Origin: Ovoidimarina sp039190895
GTDB lineage: Bacteria > Pseudomonadota > Alphaproteobacteria > Rhodobacterales > Rhodobacteraceae
NCBI GenBank assembly: GCA_039190895.1
Contig: JBCCXY010000015.1
Location: 1 to 39,576 of the forward strand
DNA: 39,576 nt
Reading direction: 5' to 3'
Part shown: piece after piece, positions 31,715 to 39,203 of the stretch
How the letters are laid out: each line of letters starts with the position of its first letter
Numbering within the stretch: the first letter of the stretch is position 1
Notes under the pieces: generated by a model
Databases searched by the model: none
Seen by the model: only the letters and a program-made list of their open reading frames with translations
What the model was told of the DNA's origin: nothing
Made by a program: the position numbers and the translations under genes

Positions 31715-31738
31715 CCGATTGCTGGTATAGGCAATCGG
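31715..31738. promoter_or_regulatory. 8-bp inverted repeat in the leader of the ExoX-like gene
   Basis: CCGATTGC (31715-31722) and GCAATCGG (31731-31738) pair perfectly around an 8-base loop. It lies between the candidate promoter and the start codon of the ExoX-like gene. There is no T tract after it on the minus strand, so an operator or leader-RNA hairpin is more likely than a terminator. Confidence 0.5.
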
Positions 31739-31747
31739 TACGGCGGA

Positions 31748-31777
31748 AATATGCCTGCTGCGTGGCGTCGCGGTCAA
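31748..31777 (-). promoter_or_regulatory. Candidate sigma-70 promoter for the ExoX-like gene
   Basis: On the minus strand TTGACC (31772-31777) and CATATT (31748-31753) are separated by 18 bases. The predicted start point falls at the edge of the inverted repeat at 31715-31738. Consensus match is moderate. Confidence 0.42.
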
Positions 31778-31802
31778 GAAAACGCGAAAAAATGTGTAGA
31801 AT

Positions 31803-33716
31803 TCACGCTGAGGTTGCCAAAGCGCCTCGTTGATCCAAATGCGCCCCATATTTTGGCAGGCTGCGCACGGACGTACGGGTCAGCACGACCCCAAGGACCT
31901 TGCGACGCAACTCCGGTTCTGCACTGAGGGCGCTTTGACTGACCCGGCGCGGTGTCCGGCCCCACAGCGTGCTAAGCACGACGTGGTCCAGCGCCGGAAG
32001 CAACAGCTTCACATCGGCGCTTTGACCAAGAGAGGGCAGGTCTAGGATAACTAAATCGTACTCCCGCCGCAGCACGGCCAGCACATCGAAGAACCGGTCC
32101 GCATGGGGGATGTCGTCGCCGGTGCGGGTCAGGATTTCCAACCCATTCTCGACGATGGTCCGCACCGCCTGGGATCGGGCGACGCGCCCGGCGACCACTT
32201 CGGCCAGGCCCGGCCCGGGCTTTCCGCCGATCCAAGTCGATAATCCTCCGCTGGGGCCGACGTCGATCAGAAGCGTGCGGCGCCCGGTGCGGGCGGCGGC
32301 GAGCGCGGTGTTCAACGCAAGCGTCGATGCGCCTTCGTTGGGGGTCACCGACGTGACGCCGAGGACGGTGCCTTGCCGGGGATCAGCCTCCAGCTCCGCC
32401 GAGGCGATGACGTTGCGTGCGACGGCCTCGGCGGTGGACCCGGACGGGGCCACCGGGGCAGTGAAGCGCTGATCGCGGCGCGCACGGGGCTTTTCGGCGG
32501 GCGCGTCCTCTGGCACCGGCTCGGGCACGTCGTCGCCACGGATTGAGACAAAGGGCGTCGGCGCGCGGGATGCCCGGGCTTTCGCAGGCGCCGAGGTGAT
32601 GCGCAGCCGCTTGCGCCGAAGCACGGGCAAGTAGCCAAGCGGGCGTAGACCCAGCGCGTTGCGCACATCGTCACCGGTACGGAACCCGGTCTCGCGCAAC
32701 TCTCGCAGCGTTGCGAGGCCAAGCCCGGCGAGCAACCCAAGCGCCAGCCCACCCGCAAGCAAAATCCACGCCTTCGGCAGGGCAGGCTGCCGGGGCGCTA
32801 TCGCCTGCGACAGGATGCGCCCGTTGGCGACGGGGAAAGAGCCCTCAAGCTCGGTACGCTTATATTGCACCTCCAGCGTGCGGTAGAGCTCGTTCAGCGC
32901 GTCTGCCCGCTGCTCCCGCTCGCGCAGGCCCTGCTGGTCGAGGGCGCCGGTCTGCGCGCGGAACTCTTCTGCCTCTCGCGCGGCCTCGTTCGCGGCCCGT
33001 TGCAGGGTGGCAATCTGCTCGGTCATCCAGGCAGCCCGGCGGTTAGAGGCCGCGAGGTTCGCGTTCATACCGTCGTCGAGATACGCCGCAGCATAGGCAT
33101 TGGGGATCGCAGCGGCGAGTTGCGCTTCGTGGGAGATATAGCTGATCTCAAGCGCAAAGCTGCGCCCCACACGGGTCAAGTCGGTGCGCGACCGCAGCGC
33201 CATGGCGGCGTTCAGGATGCGCGCCTGCTCTGCCGCATCGGGGTCAGCGGGCGAGGTCACTACGGGCGCATCCGCCCCTCCGAAGGTATCAGAAACCCAC
33301 CCTTTCAGCCCATCGCGCAGCGTTCCGGCCAGAGAGCTTTCCGGAAACAGGAACGCGTCATTTTCATGCAGAGACAGGTCGGTGACAACGGCAGACGCCA
33401 GTTCCAACGAGTTCAGGATCTGCATCTCGTTCAGGATCGCCGTGTCGTCGCGCGACAGGGGCAGCGCACTGGAAATTTCCTGCGCCAGATCACTTTGCCG
33501 TTCGGTCACCAGCACCGTGGCACTGGCATAGTACTCCTTCGGGCTGGTCACATAATGCGCAACCCCGGCGGCCAGCCCCAGCAGCGCACACAGCGCCACA
33601 AGCGGCCCTTGCCGTTTCACGGCCAACCAAAGTTCCTCGAACGAGCCTTCCCGCTGTTCCGACGGGCGGCGCCCGACAGCATAGGCGGGATGAAGCGGCG
33701 TGATCTGCTCGGTCAT
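31803..33716 (-). CDS. ExoP-like Wzz chain-length protein with BY-kinase-like domain lacking the Walker A lysine
   Basis: 637 residues from ATG 33716. Two membrane helices (near residues 37-55 and ~345-370) flank a periplasmic coiled-coil region: the Wzz domain that sets chain length. Residues ~440-637 are a ParA/BY-kinase-like domain. Its Walker A is VTPNEGASTLALN, with Ala463 where the family has Lys. Walker A' is LLIDVGPSGG and Walker B is YDLVILDLPSL. There is no C-terminal tyrosine cluster, only one Tyr near the end. Kinase activity is therefore doubtful. The ATG overlaps the exoM stop (ATGA), and the longer frame reaching 33977 runs into exoM and is rejected. AAAGG precedes the start. 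Confidence 0.87.
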   Translation of the reverse strand: MTEQITPLHPAYAVGRRPSEQREGSFEELWLAVKRQGPLVALCALLGLAAGVAHYVTSPKEYYASATVLVTERQSDLAQEISSALPLSRDDTAILNEMQILNSLELASAVVTDLSLHENDAFLFPESSLAGTLRDGLKGWVSDTFGGADAPVVTSPADPDAAEQARILNAAMALRSRTDLTRVGRSFALEISYISHEAQLAAAIPNAYAAAYLDDGMNANLAASNRRAAWMTEQIATLQRAANEAAREAEEFRAQTGALDQQGLREREQRADALNELYRTLEVQYKRTELEGSFPVANGRILSQAIAPRQPALPKAWILLAGGLALGLLAGLGLATLRELRETGFRTGDDVRNALGLRPLGYLPVLRRKRLRITSAPAKARASRAPTPFVSIRGDDVPEPVPEDAPAEKPRARRDQRFTAPVAPSGSTAEAVARNVIASAELEADPRQGTVLGVTSVTPNEGASTLALNTALAAARTGRRTLLIDVGPSGGLSTWIGGKPGPGLAEVVAGRVARSQAVRTIVENGLEILTRTGDDIPHADRFFDVLAVLRREYDLVILDLPSLGQSADVKLLLPALDHVVLSTLWGRTPRRVSQSALSAEPELRRKVLGVVLTRTSVRSLPKYGAHLDQRGALATSA

Positions 33717-34624
33717 GGGGCGGGCCTTTCGGTGTCGCCGTAAAGCGTGAGGCTGCGCGCGCCGACCAGCGCGGCCACGACCCCGACATGCAACGCCCCG
33801 CGCAACAGGGCGATGTTGCGGCGGGTGGGGCTGGGCAGCGCGAGCATGGCACTGGCACCGCAGTAGGTGGCCTTGGCCGCCGCCACAGCAATCTCGCGCA
33901 GGGGGGAGAACCCGGCCCGGGCGCGCAGCGTCTCGGCATGGGTCTGGCCCATGCGGAAGCGGCGCCGGGCGAGCCACGACAGGCGCGCGCGATCCTCGGG
34001 CACCGGCTCAAACACCGGGGCATCGGGGGCAAAGGCAAAGCGGGCACCGTTGGCATGCGCCTGTGAGAAAAAGCGCGTGTCCTCGCCGCCGCTACGACCC
34101 AGAGCGGGATCAAATCGCAGGTCACCGAAGGCCGCAGCCGACCGGTCGAACAGGACGTTGCAGGTGTAGCCGGTGCGGATCTCTCCTTCGACCTCCACGG
34201 GGTTAGTGGCGTGGGGCGACGTGCGTTGCATCCAACCCGGCGCAGCCTCAGCATAGGTCGAGACCACCGGCCCCAGCACCACATCCGCCCCCGTCCGCTG
34301 CCGTGTTTCCAGCAGCGTGGCGATCCAGTTCGGCGGCGCCGTTTCGTCGTCGTCTAGAAAGGCGATCAGGTCGGCCCGCGACGACTCAAGCGCCGCATTC
34401 CGCGCGACCGAGATATTCTGCCCCGCGCGATGGATATAGCGGACAGACCGCTCGGCCATGTCAGCCGCCCGCCAGACGCGGGTGCGGGAGCTTGGCGACG
34501 TATCGTTGTCGACCACAATGACGCGCATCTCGACGTCCTGTGGCAGAGCCTGCTCATAGATCGACCGCAGCGTTGCCGCGACGGACGGCCGCCGGAAGGT
34601 GCAGATGCAAACATCAACTCTCAT
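33713..34624 (-). CDS. exoM: ExoM-like glucosyltransferase (GT2)
   Basis: 303 residues. MRVDVCICTFRRPSVAATLRSI, VIVVDNDTSPSSR, NISVARNAALESSRADLIAFLDDDE (metal-binding DDD), GEIRTGYTCNVLFDR, SGGEDTRFFSQAHANGARFAF and EPVPEDRARLSWLARRRFRMGQTH follow the rhizobial ExoM sequence closely as I recall it. ExoM adds a glucose during assembly of the succinoglycan repeat on the lipid carrier. The start at ATG 34624 overlaps the exoA stop, and the gene's own stop overlaps the start of the ExoP-like gene (ATGA in both cases), so exoA, exoM and the exoP-like gene form one coupled operon. Confidence 0.85.
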   Translation of the reverse strand: MRVDVCICTFRRPSVAATLRSIYEQALPQDVEMRVIVVDNDTSPSSRTRVWRAADMAERSVRYIHRAGQNISVARNAALESSRADLIAFLDDDETAPPNWIATLLETRQRTGADVVLGPVVSTYAEAAPGWMQRTSPHATNPVEVEGEIRTGYTCNVLFDRSAAAFGDLRFDPALGRSGGEDTRFFSQAHANGARFAFAPDAPVFEPVPEDRARLSWLARRRFRMGQTHAETLRARAGFSPLREIAVAAAKATYCGASAMLALPSPTRRNIALLRGALHVGVVAALVGARSLTLYGDTERPAP

Positions 34625-35604
34625 GCCGCATGCCTCGCTCGTTGTGAGATGACTTGAACCCAGAACCCGACCGACCAGGCCGCATGCATCAGCATCGACA
34701 CCGGTCCGGTCAGCGCCAGCAAGGGCCGCCGCCCCCGCCACGACAGCACGAGCCCCGCCGCAAGGCACACCCCGGCCCACAGCAGCGCCGGCAGCGCAAA
34801 GATGGGGAACAGAGGGCTTGCCAAACCCAGCGCGAGCGCCGGGGCGACCCCCGTCACCACGCATTGCCGCAGCCGTGGCCGTGTCCGGTGCTTCAGGATG
34901 TTCCGCGCTCGCCCGCGCCCATAGTTCATGTACTGCCGCGCAAGGCCCGCCAGCGTGCTGCGCGGGAAATACGTGATCTGCGTCCGCTCGGTCAGCCAGA
35001 TGCTGTAACCTGCCTGCGAAAGACGGGTGTCAAGTTCGGCATCCTCGTTGTGACTGAAGGTCGGATCGTAGCCGCCGACCTCGCGGAACGCATCCAGCCG
35101 CATCAGCGCGTGATGCCCGTGATCGACAAAGCGCCCACCCGCCCCGGTCCGGTGGCCTGACCCACCATTCCCGATCCGCGCGTTCTGCGCATTGGCACTG
35201 ATGGTCTGCAGCGGCTTGTCCCCCTTCGCGACCATCGACACGACAACGGACGCCGATCCGATCCGATCAGCCTCTGCAAGCAAGGTCGGAATGAAATCCA
35301 AAGGATAGGCCGCATGGGCATCCACCCGGATCAGATAGGCGTGGCCCTCACCATAAACCTCCACCGCCCGGTTGATCCCGGCACCCTGCAAACGCGCCGG
35401 ATTGTCCAGCAGGTGGACGCCCGGAAGCGCGTCCACGACCTCTCTCGTGCCATCGGTGCTGCCGCCATCCGCGACCACGACGGTGCCGTCGAAGGGCAGC
35501 ACAGCAGCCAGCATGCGATGCGCGAGCGCTTCGATATGCTCGATTTCGTTGAGGGTCGGGATCACAACCAGCGGGCGCAGGCGGTTTGCGTTCTGCACAG
35601 GCAC
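34621..35604 (-). CDS. exoA: ExoA-like glucosyltransferase (GT2)
   Basis: 327 residues from GTG 35604. LVVIPTLNEIEHIEAL, VVVADGGSTDGTREVVDAL, YLIRVDAHAAYPLDFI, NARIGNGGSGHRTGAGGRFVDHGHHALMRLDAFREVGGYD, NEDAELDTRLSQAGYSIWL and LARQYMNYGRGRARN are the ExoA pattern. A C-terminal membrane region of ~80 residues (helices near residues 250-320) anchors it to the inner membrane. ExoA adds the first glucose to the lipid-linked galactose in succinoglycan synthesis. The GTG start is chosen because AAGGGGAG (35609-35616) lies just upstream; the longer frame to 35946 has unrelated sequence. It is the first gene of the exoA-exoM-exoP-like operon. Confidence 0.88.
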   Translation of the reverse strand: MPVQNANRLRPLVVIPTLNEIEHIEALAHRMLAAVLPFDGTVVVADGGSTDGTREVVDALPGVHLLDNPARLQGAGINRAVEVYGEGHAYLIRVDAHAAYPLDFIPTLLAEADRIGSASVVVSMVAKGDKPLQTISANAQNARIGNGGSGHRTGAGGRFVDHGHHALMRLDAFREVGGYDPTFSHNEDAELDTRLSQAGYSIWLTERTQITYFPRSTLAGLARQYMNYGRGRARNILKHRTRPRLRQCVVTGVAPALALGLASPLFPIFALPALLWAGVCLAAGLVLSWRGRRPLLALTGPVSMLMHAAWSVGFWVQVISQRARHAA

Positions 35605-35791
35605 TCGACTCCCCTTCTGAGGTCGATTTCGATGTACCCAAGCCCATCGAAAGGATGCCCTATTTCGCAGGTGCAGAAAAGCGTGGATATCCCGGGTGGC
35701 AAGAGTTCGCCGGGGCAGGTTTTTCACCGTGGACTCACACGCTGCATCGCGGAAAAACTGAAGCGGGGCGTCAGTTTGGGAGCCTGCCGGA

Positions 35792-36766
35792 ATGCGGCCA
35801 GTCATTGCCATCCGCCCGGAGAGCCTCGCCCATATCCGGAACGTTGCCCGTTCGCTACAGCGGCAGATCTCACGCACACTCGAGCCCTGCGCGCTGTGCG
35901 AGTGCGACACCGTCGATGCCGCTGACGGCGACCTGGTTTTCGTCATCGGCGAACACTTTGCCCGCTTTCACCGCCGACCGGAACGGACCTATGTCTATTT
36001 CAACTTCTCGGTCGTCGAGGTACTCGGCAATCCGCTCGTCACAACGCCGTCGGGATGGCGGCAGGCGCGGTACAAGGCGTCGCTGATGCGCCGGAAGCTT
36101 GACCTGTTCGATGCCGTGCTTGACTACTACCCGCCTCAAACGCAGGTCCTGCAACGCAAGCTGCCCGTCCCGGTCTTCGGGTTTCCCGTCAGCGTGGATC
36201 CGGCGGACATCGACCCGGGTCCGACCGCCTATGACGTCTGCTTCGTCGGCGGTCTGAACCCTCGGCGCCGGGCGGTGCTTGACCGGCTTCAGGCAAGCGG
36301 CCTGACGGTGTCGCCCCACTCTGGCGTGACGCTTGAAGACGTGGCCGCCCGCTCACGCCTGACGCTGAACATCCACGCGCTGCGGTCGAACCATCTGGAG
36401 ACACCCCGCCTAATCGGCGCGATCGCGACCGGTTCACCCGTCCTCACCGAGCGAAGCTATGGCATCGACACGCTCGTCCCGCCGGGTCTGATCCCCGTCG
36501 CCCCGACGCGCCGGTTGGCGCGGGATGCGATGCATATGTTGGCTCACCCGTCAGAGCTTGAGGCCCTGCGCCACCGGGTCACCGTGTGGTATCAGGATCG
36601 GTATTTGCCAGATTGCGCCACCGCATGGGATCGCCTGGCCGAGCACCTGACGGCGCTTCGGCAGCCTACAGGTGGTCGCTCCCCCACAATGCAGCCTGCG
36701 TCCGGTTCCGCACGCCCGTCTTGCGATAGATCGCCCGCAGGTGAACCTTCACCGTCGCTTCGCTGA
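35792..36766 (+). CDS. GT-B family glycosyltransferase (CgeB/GT1-like)
   Basis: 324 residues. The second half carries AYDVCFVGGLNPRRRAVLDRL and LNIHALRSNHLETPRLIGAIATGSPVLTERSYGI, the nucleotide-sugar site of CgeB-like/GT4 enzymes, with Glu in ETPR as the probable ribose-contacting residue. The N-terminal half (LVFVIGEHFARFHRRPERTYVYFNFSVVEV) would be the acceptor domain. GGAG lies nine bases before ATG 35792. The last ~33 residues (PTGGRSPTMQPASG ...) are low complexity and antisense to the 3' end of the LuxR gene, an overlap of 101 bases. Family membership is fairly clear; the sugar is unknown. Confidence 0.7.
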   Translation: MRPVIAIRPESLAHIRNVARSLQRQISRTLEPCALCECDTVDAADGDLVFVIGEHFARFHRRPERTYVYFNFSVVEVLGNPLVTTPSGWRQARYKASLMRRKLDLFDAVLDYYPPQTQVLQRKLPVPVFGFPVSVDPADIDPGPTAYDVCFVGGLNPRRRAVLDRLQASGLTVSPHSGVTLEDVAARSRLTLNIHALRSNHLETPRLIGAIATGSPVLTERSYGIDTLVPPGLIPVAPTRRLARDAMHMLAHPSELEALRHRVTVWYQDRYLPDCATAWDRLAEHLTALRQPTGGRSPTMQPASGSARPSCDRSPAGEPSPSLR

Positions 36767-37307
36767 CCCCAAGCTCTTGCGCGATGGACTTGTTCTCCAA
36801 GCCCGCCCGCAGTCGGGCAAGGATCGCCACCTCCCGCTTCGTCAGCAGAGAGTACGCGTCGACCGATTGCTGCGTGTCGCGTCGGGTTGCGGTCTGATAA
36901 GGCACCGTGCCCATGCTCTGGCGCACTTCACCGGCGTCTCGCTCGTGGAAAATGCGAAACCCGAGGGCCACCAGCCGGATGGCCGACGTCAGGGTCTCGG
37001 CCGGATAATTGTCGGGGATGATCGCCGCCACCCGGCTGCCAAGCTCCCGCACCAGGCGCGACAGGGCCTCGGTCGCGCACAGGACGATCACCCTCGGACG
37101 CGCACCGCTGGTCTGGAAATGCTCTAGGGCAAGAGACGCATCGCTGCTGCGATCGGCGGCATGCAGCAGCACGACGGTCTCACTGTCCAATTCCGAAAGG
37201 TCAGCCGCGACTTCGCCACTGTGGACCGGACCCATCTTCAACTCTTCGCACGCTGCGACAAGCATTTGCCGCAAGAGCGCGCTCTTGCAAACGACTGCAA
37301 CCGACAC
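36666..37307 (-). CDS. LuxR/NarL-type transcriptional regulator with degenerate receiver domain
   Basis: 213 residues from GTG 37307. Residues ~150-205 form a LuxR helix-turn-helix (LLTKREVAILARLRAGLENKSIAQELGVSEATVKVHLRAIYRKTGV). Residues 1-120 have a receiver-like alternation of strands and helices. At the end of strand 3 (VVLLHAADRSSD) no Asp occupies the usual phosphorylation place, and the acidic pocket near the N-terminus is absent (VAVVCKSALLRQ). It probably does not respond to phosphorylation in the usual way. Lying at the edge of the exo-like cluster, it is a good candidate regulator of EPS genes. GGGGGAA lies about seven bases before the GTG; ATG 37355 is a longer alternative. Confidence 0.82.
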   Translation of the reverse strand: MSVAVVCKSALLRQMLVAACEELKMGPVHSGEVAADLSELDSETVVLLHAADRSSDASLALEHFQTSGARPRVIVLCATEALSRLVRELGSRVAAIIPDNYPAETLTSAIRLVALGFRIFHERDAGEVRQSMGTVPYQTATRRDTQQSVDAYSLLTKREVAILARLRAGLENKSIAQELGVSEATVKVHLRAIYRKTGVRNRTQAALWGSDHL

Positions 37308-37613
37308 TCTGTATTCCCCCAACAAACCCAACCGCCCCCAGAAACGGCGCCGCATAATTGTGCAGAACGGCGGGCGATTGTTCCCAGCATATACCTTAAT
37401 TGATAGTGCCCCAGAGGCCAGACAATATCTTAACGACAGGCCAGAACGGGCCGTAATCACACGTAAAACATGGTGCGGCAGCTTAACCCGACTTTGCGAT
37501 TACGGCAGCACTTGCGACCAATTTCGCCTTCTACTTGTGCGAATCGGTAAACAATCCGGACAGGATTTGCCGAACTGGGGCCGCATCCGGAACACCGAAG
37601 GCGACCCAAGCGG
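37308..37613. promoter_or_regulatory. AT-richer gene-free region upstream of the LuxR-type gene
   Basis: 306 bases between the LuxR start and the subtilase stop. Base composition is clearly more AT-rich than the neighbours, for example around 37390-37440. It contains a 9-bp perfect inverted repeat (arms 37450-37458 and 37498-37506) and a weaker dyad (CTTAATTGATAG ... AATATCTTAAC, about 37395-37434). No terminator with a T tract was found for the subtilase gene. Confidence 0.5.
37450..37506. promoter_or_regulatory. Inverted repeat GCCGTAATC-N39-GATTACGGC upstream of the LuxR-type gene
   Basis: Arms at 37450-37458 and 37498-37506 are perfect reverse complements over nine bases. The inner edge lies 143 bases upstream of the LuxR start. 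The wide spacing suits two bound dimers with looping, or a long RNA hairpin, rather than a simple terminator. Confidence 0.42.
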
Positions 37614-39200
37614 TCAGCCGTGCGTCAGGCCCTCTGCAGTCATGACCTGCTTGATCTTTGCAAGATTGTCAGGCGCGCCGTCCGACAGTTTGCCTGCTTG
37701 CACCAGCAAAGCGATCACCCCTGCGGCGAGGGCAGACGCCGCGGACGTGCCCCCGAACAGGGTATAAAGCGACCCCCGATCAATGCCCGTGTCACTCTCC
37801 GGCGGGTCAATGTTCGACGAAGCGGCGTACCCGTAGCTGCCCCGCACATCGAGCGAAAGCGGTGCCCAGGGCGAAAACGTATTCGTCTTCCCGGGCGGGT
37901 AGTGCGGGGTGTAGTCAAAGTCCGAGCCCTCCCGCGTCGTGAAGTCGATGCTCGCCTTGCTCCGATCCAGCGCGAAGCTGTCATCACTGAACACAAACAG
38001 CAGACGGTTCTTCAGGTCGGTGCCATTGGTGTAAGCCGATGAAATTCCATCGAAGTTCATCGCGCCTACAATGATCGCCTGTTGATCCGCCGCGTGGGCA
38101 TCATCCTCAAGCTGCGCGCTCGCCGGATAGGACACGCGGTCCGGGAAGGCCTCGTTCCCGGCGGCCAGCACAACATAGCACTTCTTGGAGATCGCCTTAA
38201 GAAGCGCATCGAACAGTTCCCCATCGGCAAACAGGCGCTCGTATTTTGCCTGATCCTCGTCCACCACGACTGTCGTGTCGCCCGGATCGTCGATCCGCGT
38301 GGCGCGCGACTTGGACAGCTGGATTGACGCTCGGTGCGCTATATCCGGCAATCCGCGCGGGATATAGATGACCTTCGCCCCCGACAGATAGGCCGCGATC
38401 AGCGCGTTGATACACGGCTTGATCTCATGGCTATACGGCGTCGCGTAGCTCAGGATCTGGCAGAACGGGTTTGCGCCATAATACGGCATCGCGCTGTAGA
38501 ACGGGTGTTGCGGAGGGGGCGCGCTCGAGGGCCGTCCCCCGACGATGCCAGCCGCCGAGGTACCGTGTGCACCGAAGTACCGGGACGGATCCTCAAGCTC
38601 CAGCGTCTCGACGTCATTGATCACAGCCGTCGCTGCGGCTTTCACCTTGCCTTCAGGGTCGGCGGCGAGGGCCAGATCTTCAATCGCCGTCATTGCATCC
38701 GCGACGCTTGGCAACAGGAGGTTGGCCAACGCGAAGTTGTTCGGCAGTTCCGCCTTGAATGCGTCAACCTCGGCTGCCTGTGCACCAGTTCCGGCAGCAG
38801 CAGCCGTCGCCACCGCCTTCTCTTCCAACTTGGTAAGATCAATCAGCCCGTACGCCAGCCTCTTAAGCTGAGCGCATGCTTCAGCAACGATCTCTGACGC
38901 CTTCGCGCTGCCAGGCTGGACGCTGTCGAGCGCCTCTTTAACTGCCGCAATCAGGGGCGTGACCGGGTCATAGACCGCGCCGTTCAAGCGTGTCTGAAAG
39001 TCGATCTGCGGTGCCGCAAGAGCGTCCGAAATATTCGGATGACCCGTATCAATTCCGGTGTCGAGTATTGCGACTTTCACGGGTGCCCTGTTTTCCGCAT
39101 CCTTCCACAACGGCGCCGCCCACCCATCAGTACCGGGCGAAATGAGCCCGGTCTTTTCAAGATGCCAGAGGTAGAACTGGTCTTTCTTTTGATCAGCCAT
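37614..39200 (-). CDS. S8-family subtilase without signal peptide, with large insertion
   Basis: 528 residues. The triad is Asp47 (VAILDTGIDTGHP), His212 (FGAHGTSAAGIVGG) and Ser486 (FGGTSAASALAAGVIALL), with oxyanion Asn349 (VLAAGNEAFPD). The Asp-His spacing is 165 residues against about 32 in subtilisin. The extra part (residues ~75-195) is Ala/Leu/Glu-rich and looks helical. There is no signal peptide or clear propeptide, so it seems cytoplasmic or exported by another route. It starts three bases after the stop of the PAP2-family gene, with GGAG before the ATG, so the two are co-transcribed. Substrate and maturation are unknown. Confidence 0.88.
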   Translation of the reverse strand: MADQKKDQFYLWHLEKTGLISPGTDGWAAPLWKDAENRAPVKVAILDTGIDTGHPNISDALAAPQIDFQTRLNGAVYDPVTPLIAAVKEALDSVQPGSAKASEIVAEACAQLKRLAYGLIDLTKLEEKAVATAAAAGTGAQAAEVDAFKAELPNNFALANLLLPSVADAMTAIEDLALAADPEGKVKAAATAVINDVETLELEDPSRYFGAHGTSAAGIVGGRPSSAPPPQHPFYSAMPYYGANPFCQILSYATPYSHEIKPCINALIAAYLSGAKVIYIPRGLPDIAHRASIQLSKSRATRIDDPGDTTVVVDEDQAKYERLFADGELFDALLKAISKKCYVVLAAGNEAFPDRVSYPASAQLEDDAHAADQQAIIVGAMNFDGISSAYTNGTDLKNRLLFVFSDDSFALDRSKASIDFTTREGSDFDYTPHYPPGKTNTFSPWAPLSLDVRGSYGYAASSNIDPPESDTGIDRGSLYTLFGGTSAASALAAGVIALLVQAGKLSDGAPDNLAKIKQVMTAEGLTHG

Positions 39201-39203
39201 GGG

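Noticed and set aside
33717..33977. N-terminal extension of the ExoP-like protein
   Set aside because: It runs inside exoM in another frame. The ATG at 33716 overlaps the exoM stop and has an AAAGG site.
35605..35946. 114-residue N-terminal extension of ExoA
   Set aside because: It shows no family similarity, partly overlaps the divergent GT-B gene, and the GTG at 35604 has a good ribosome site.
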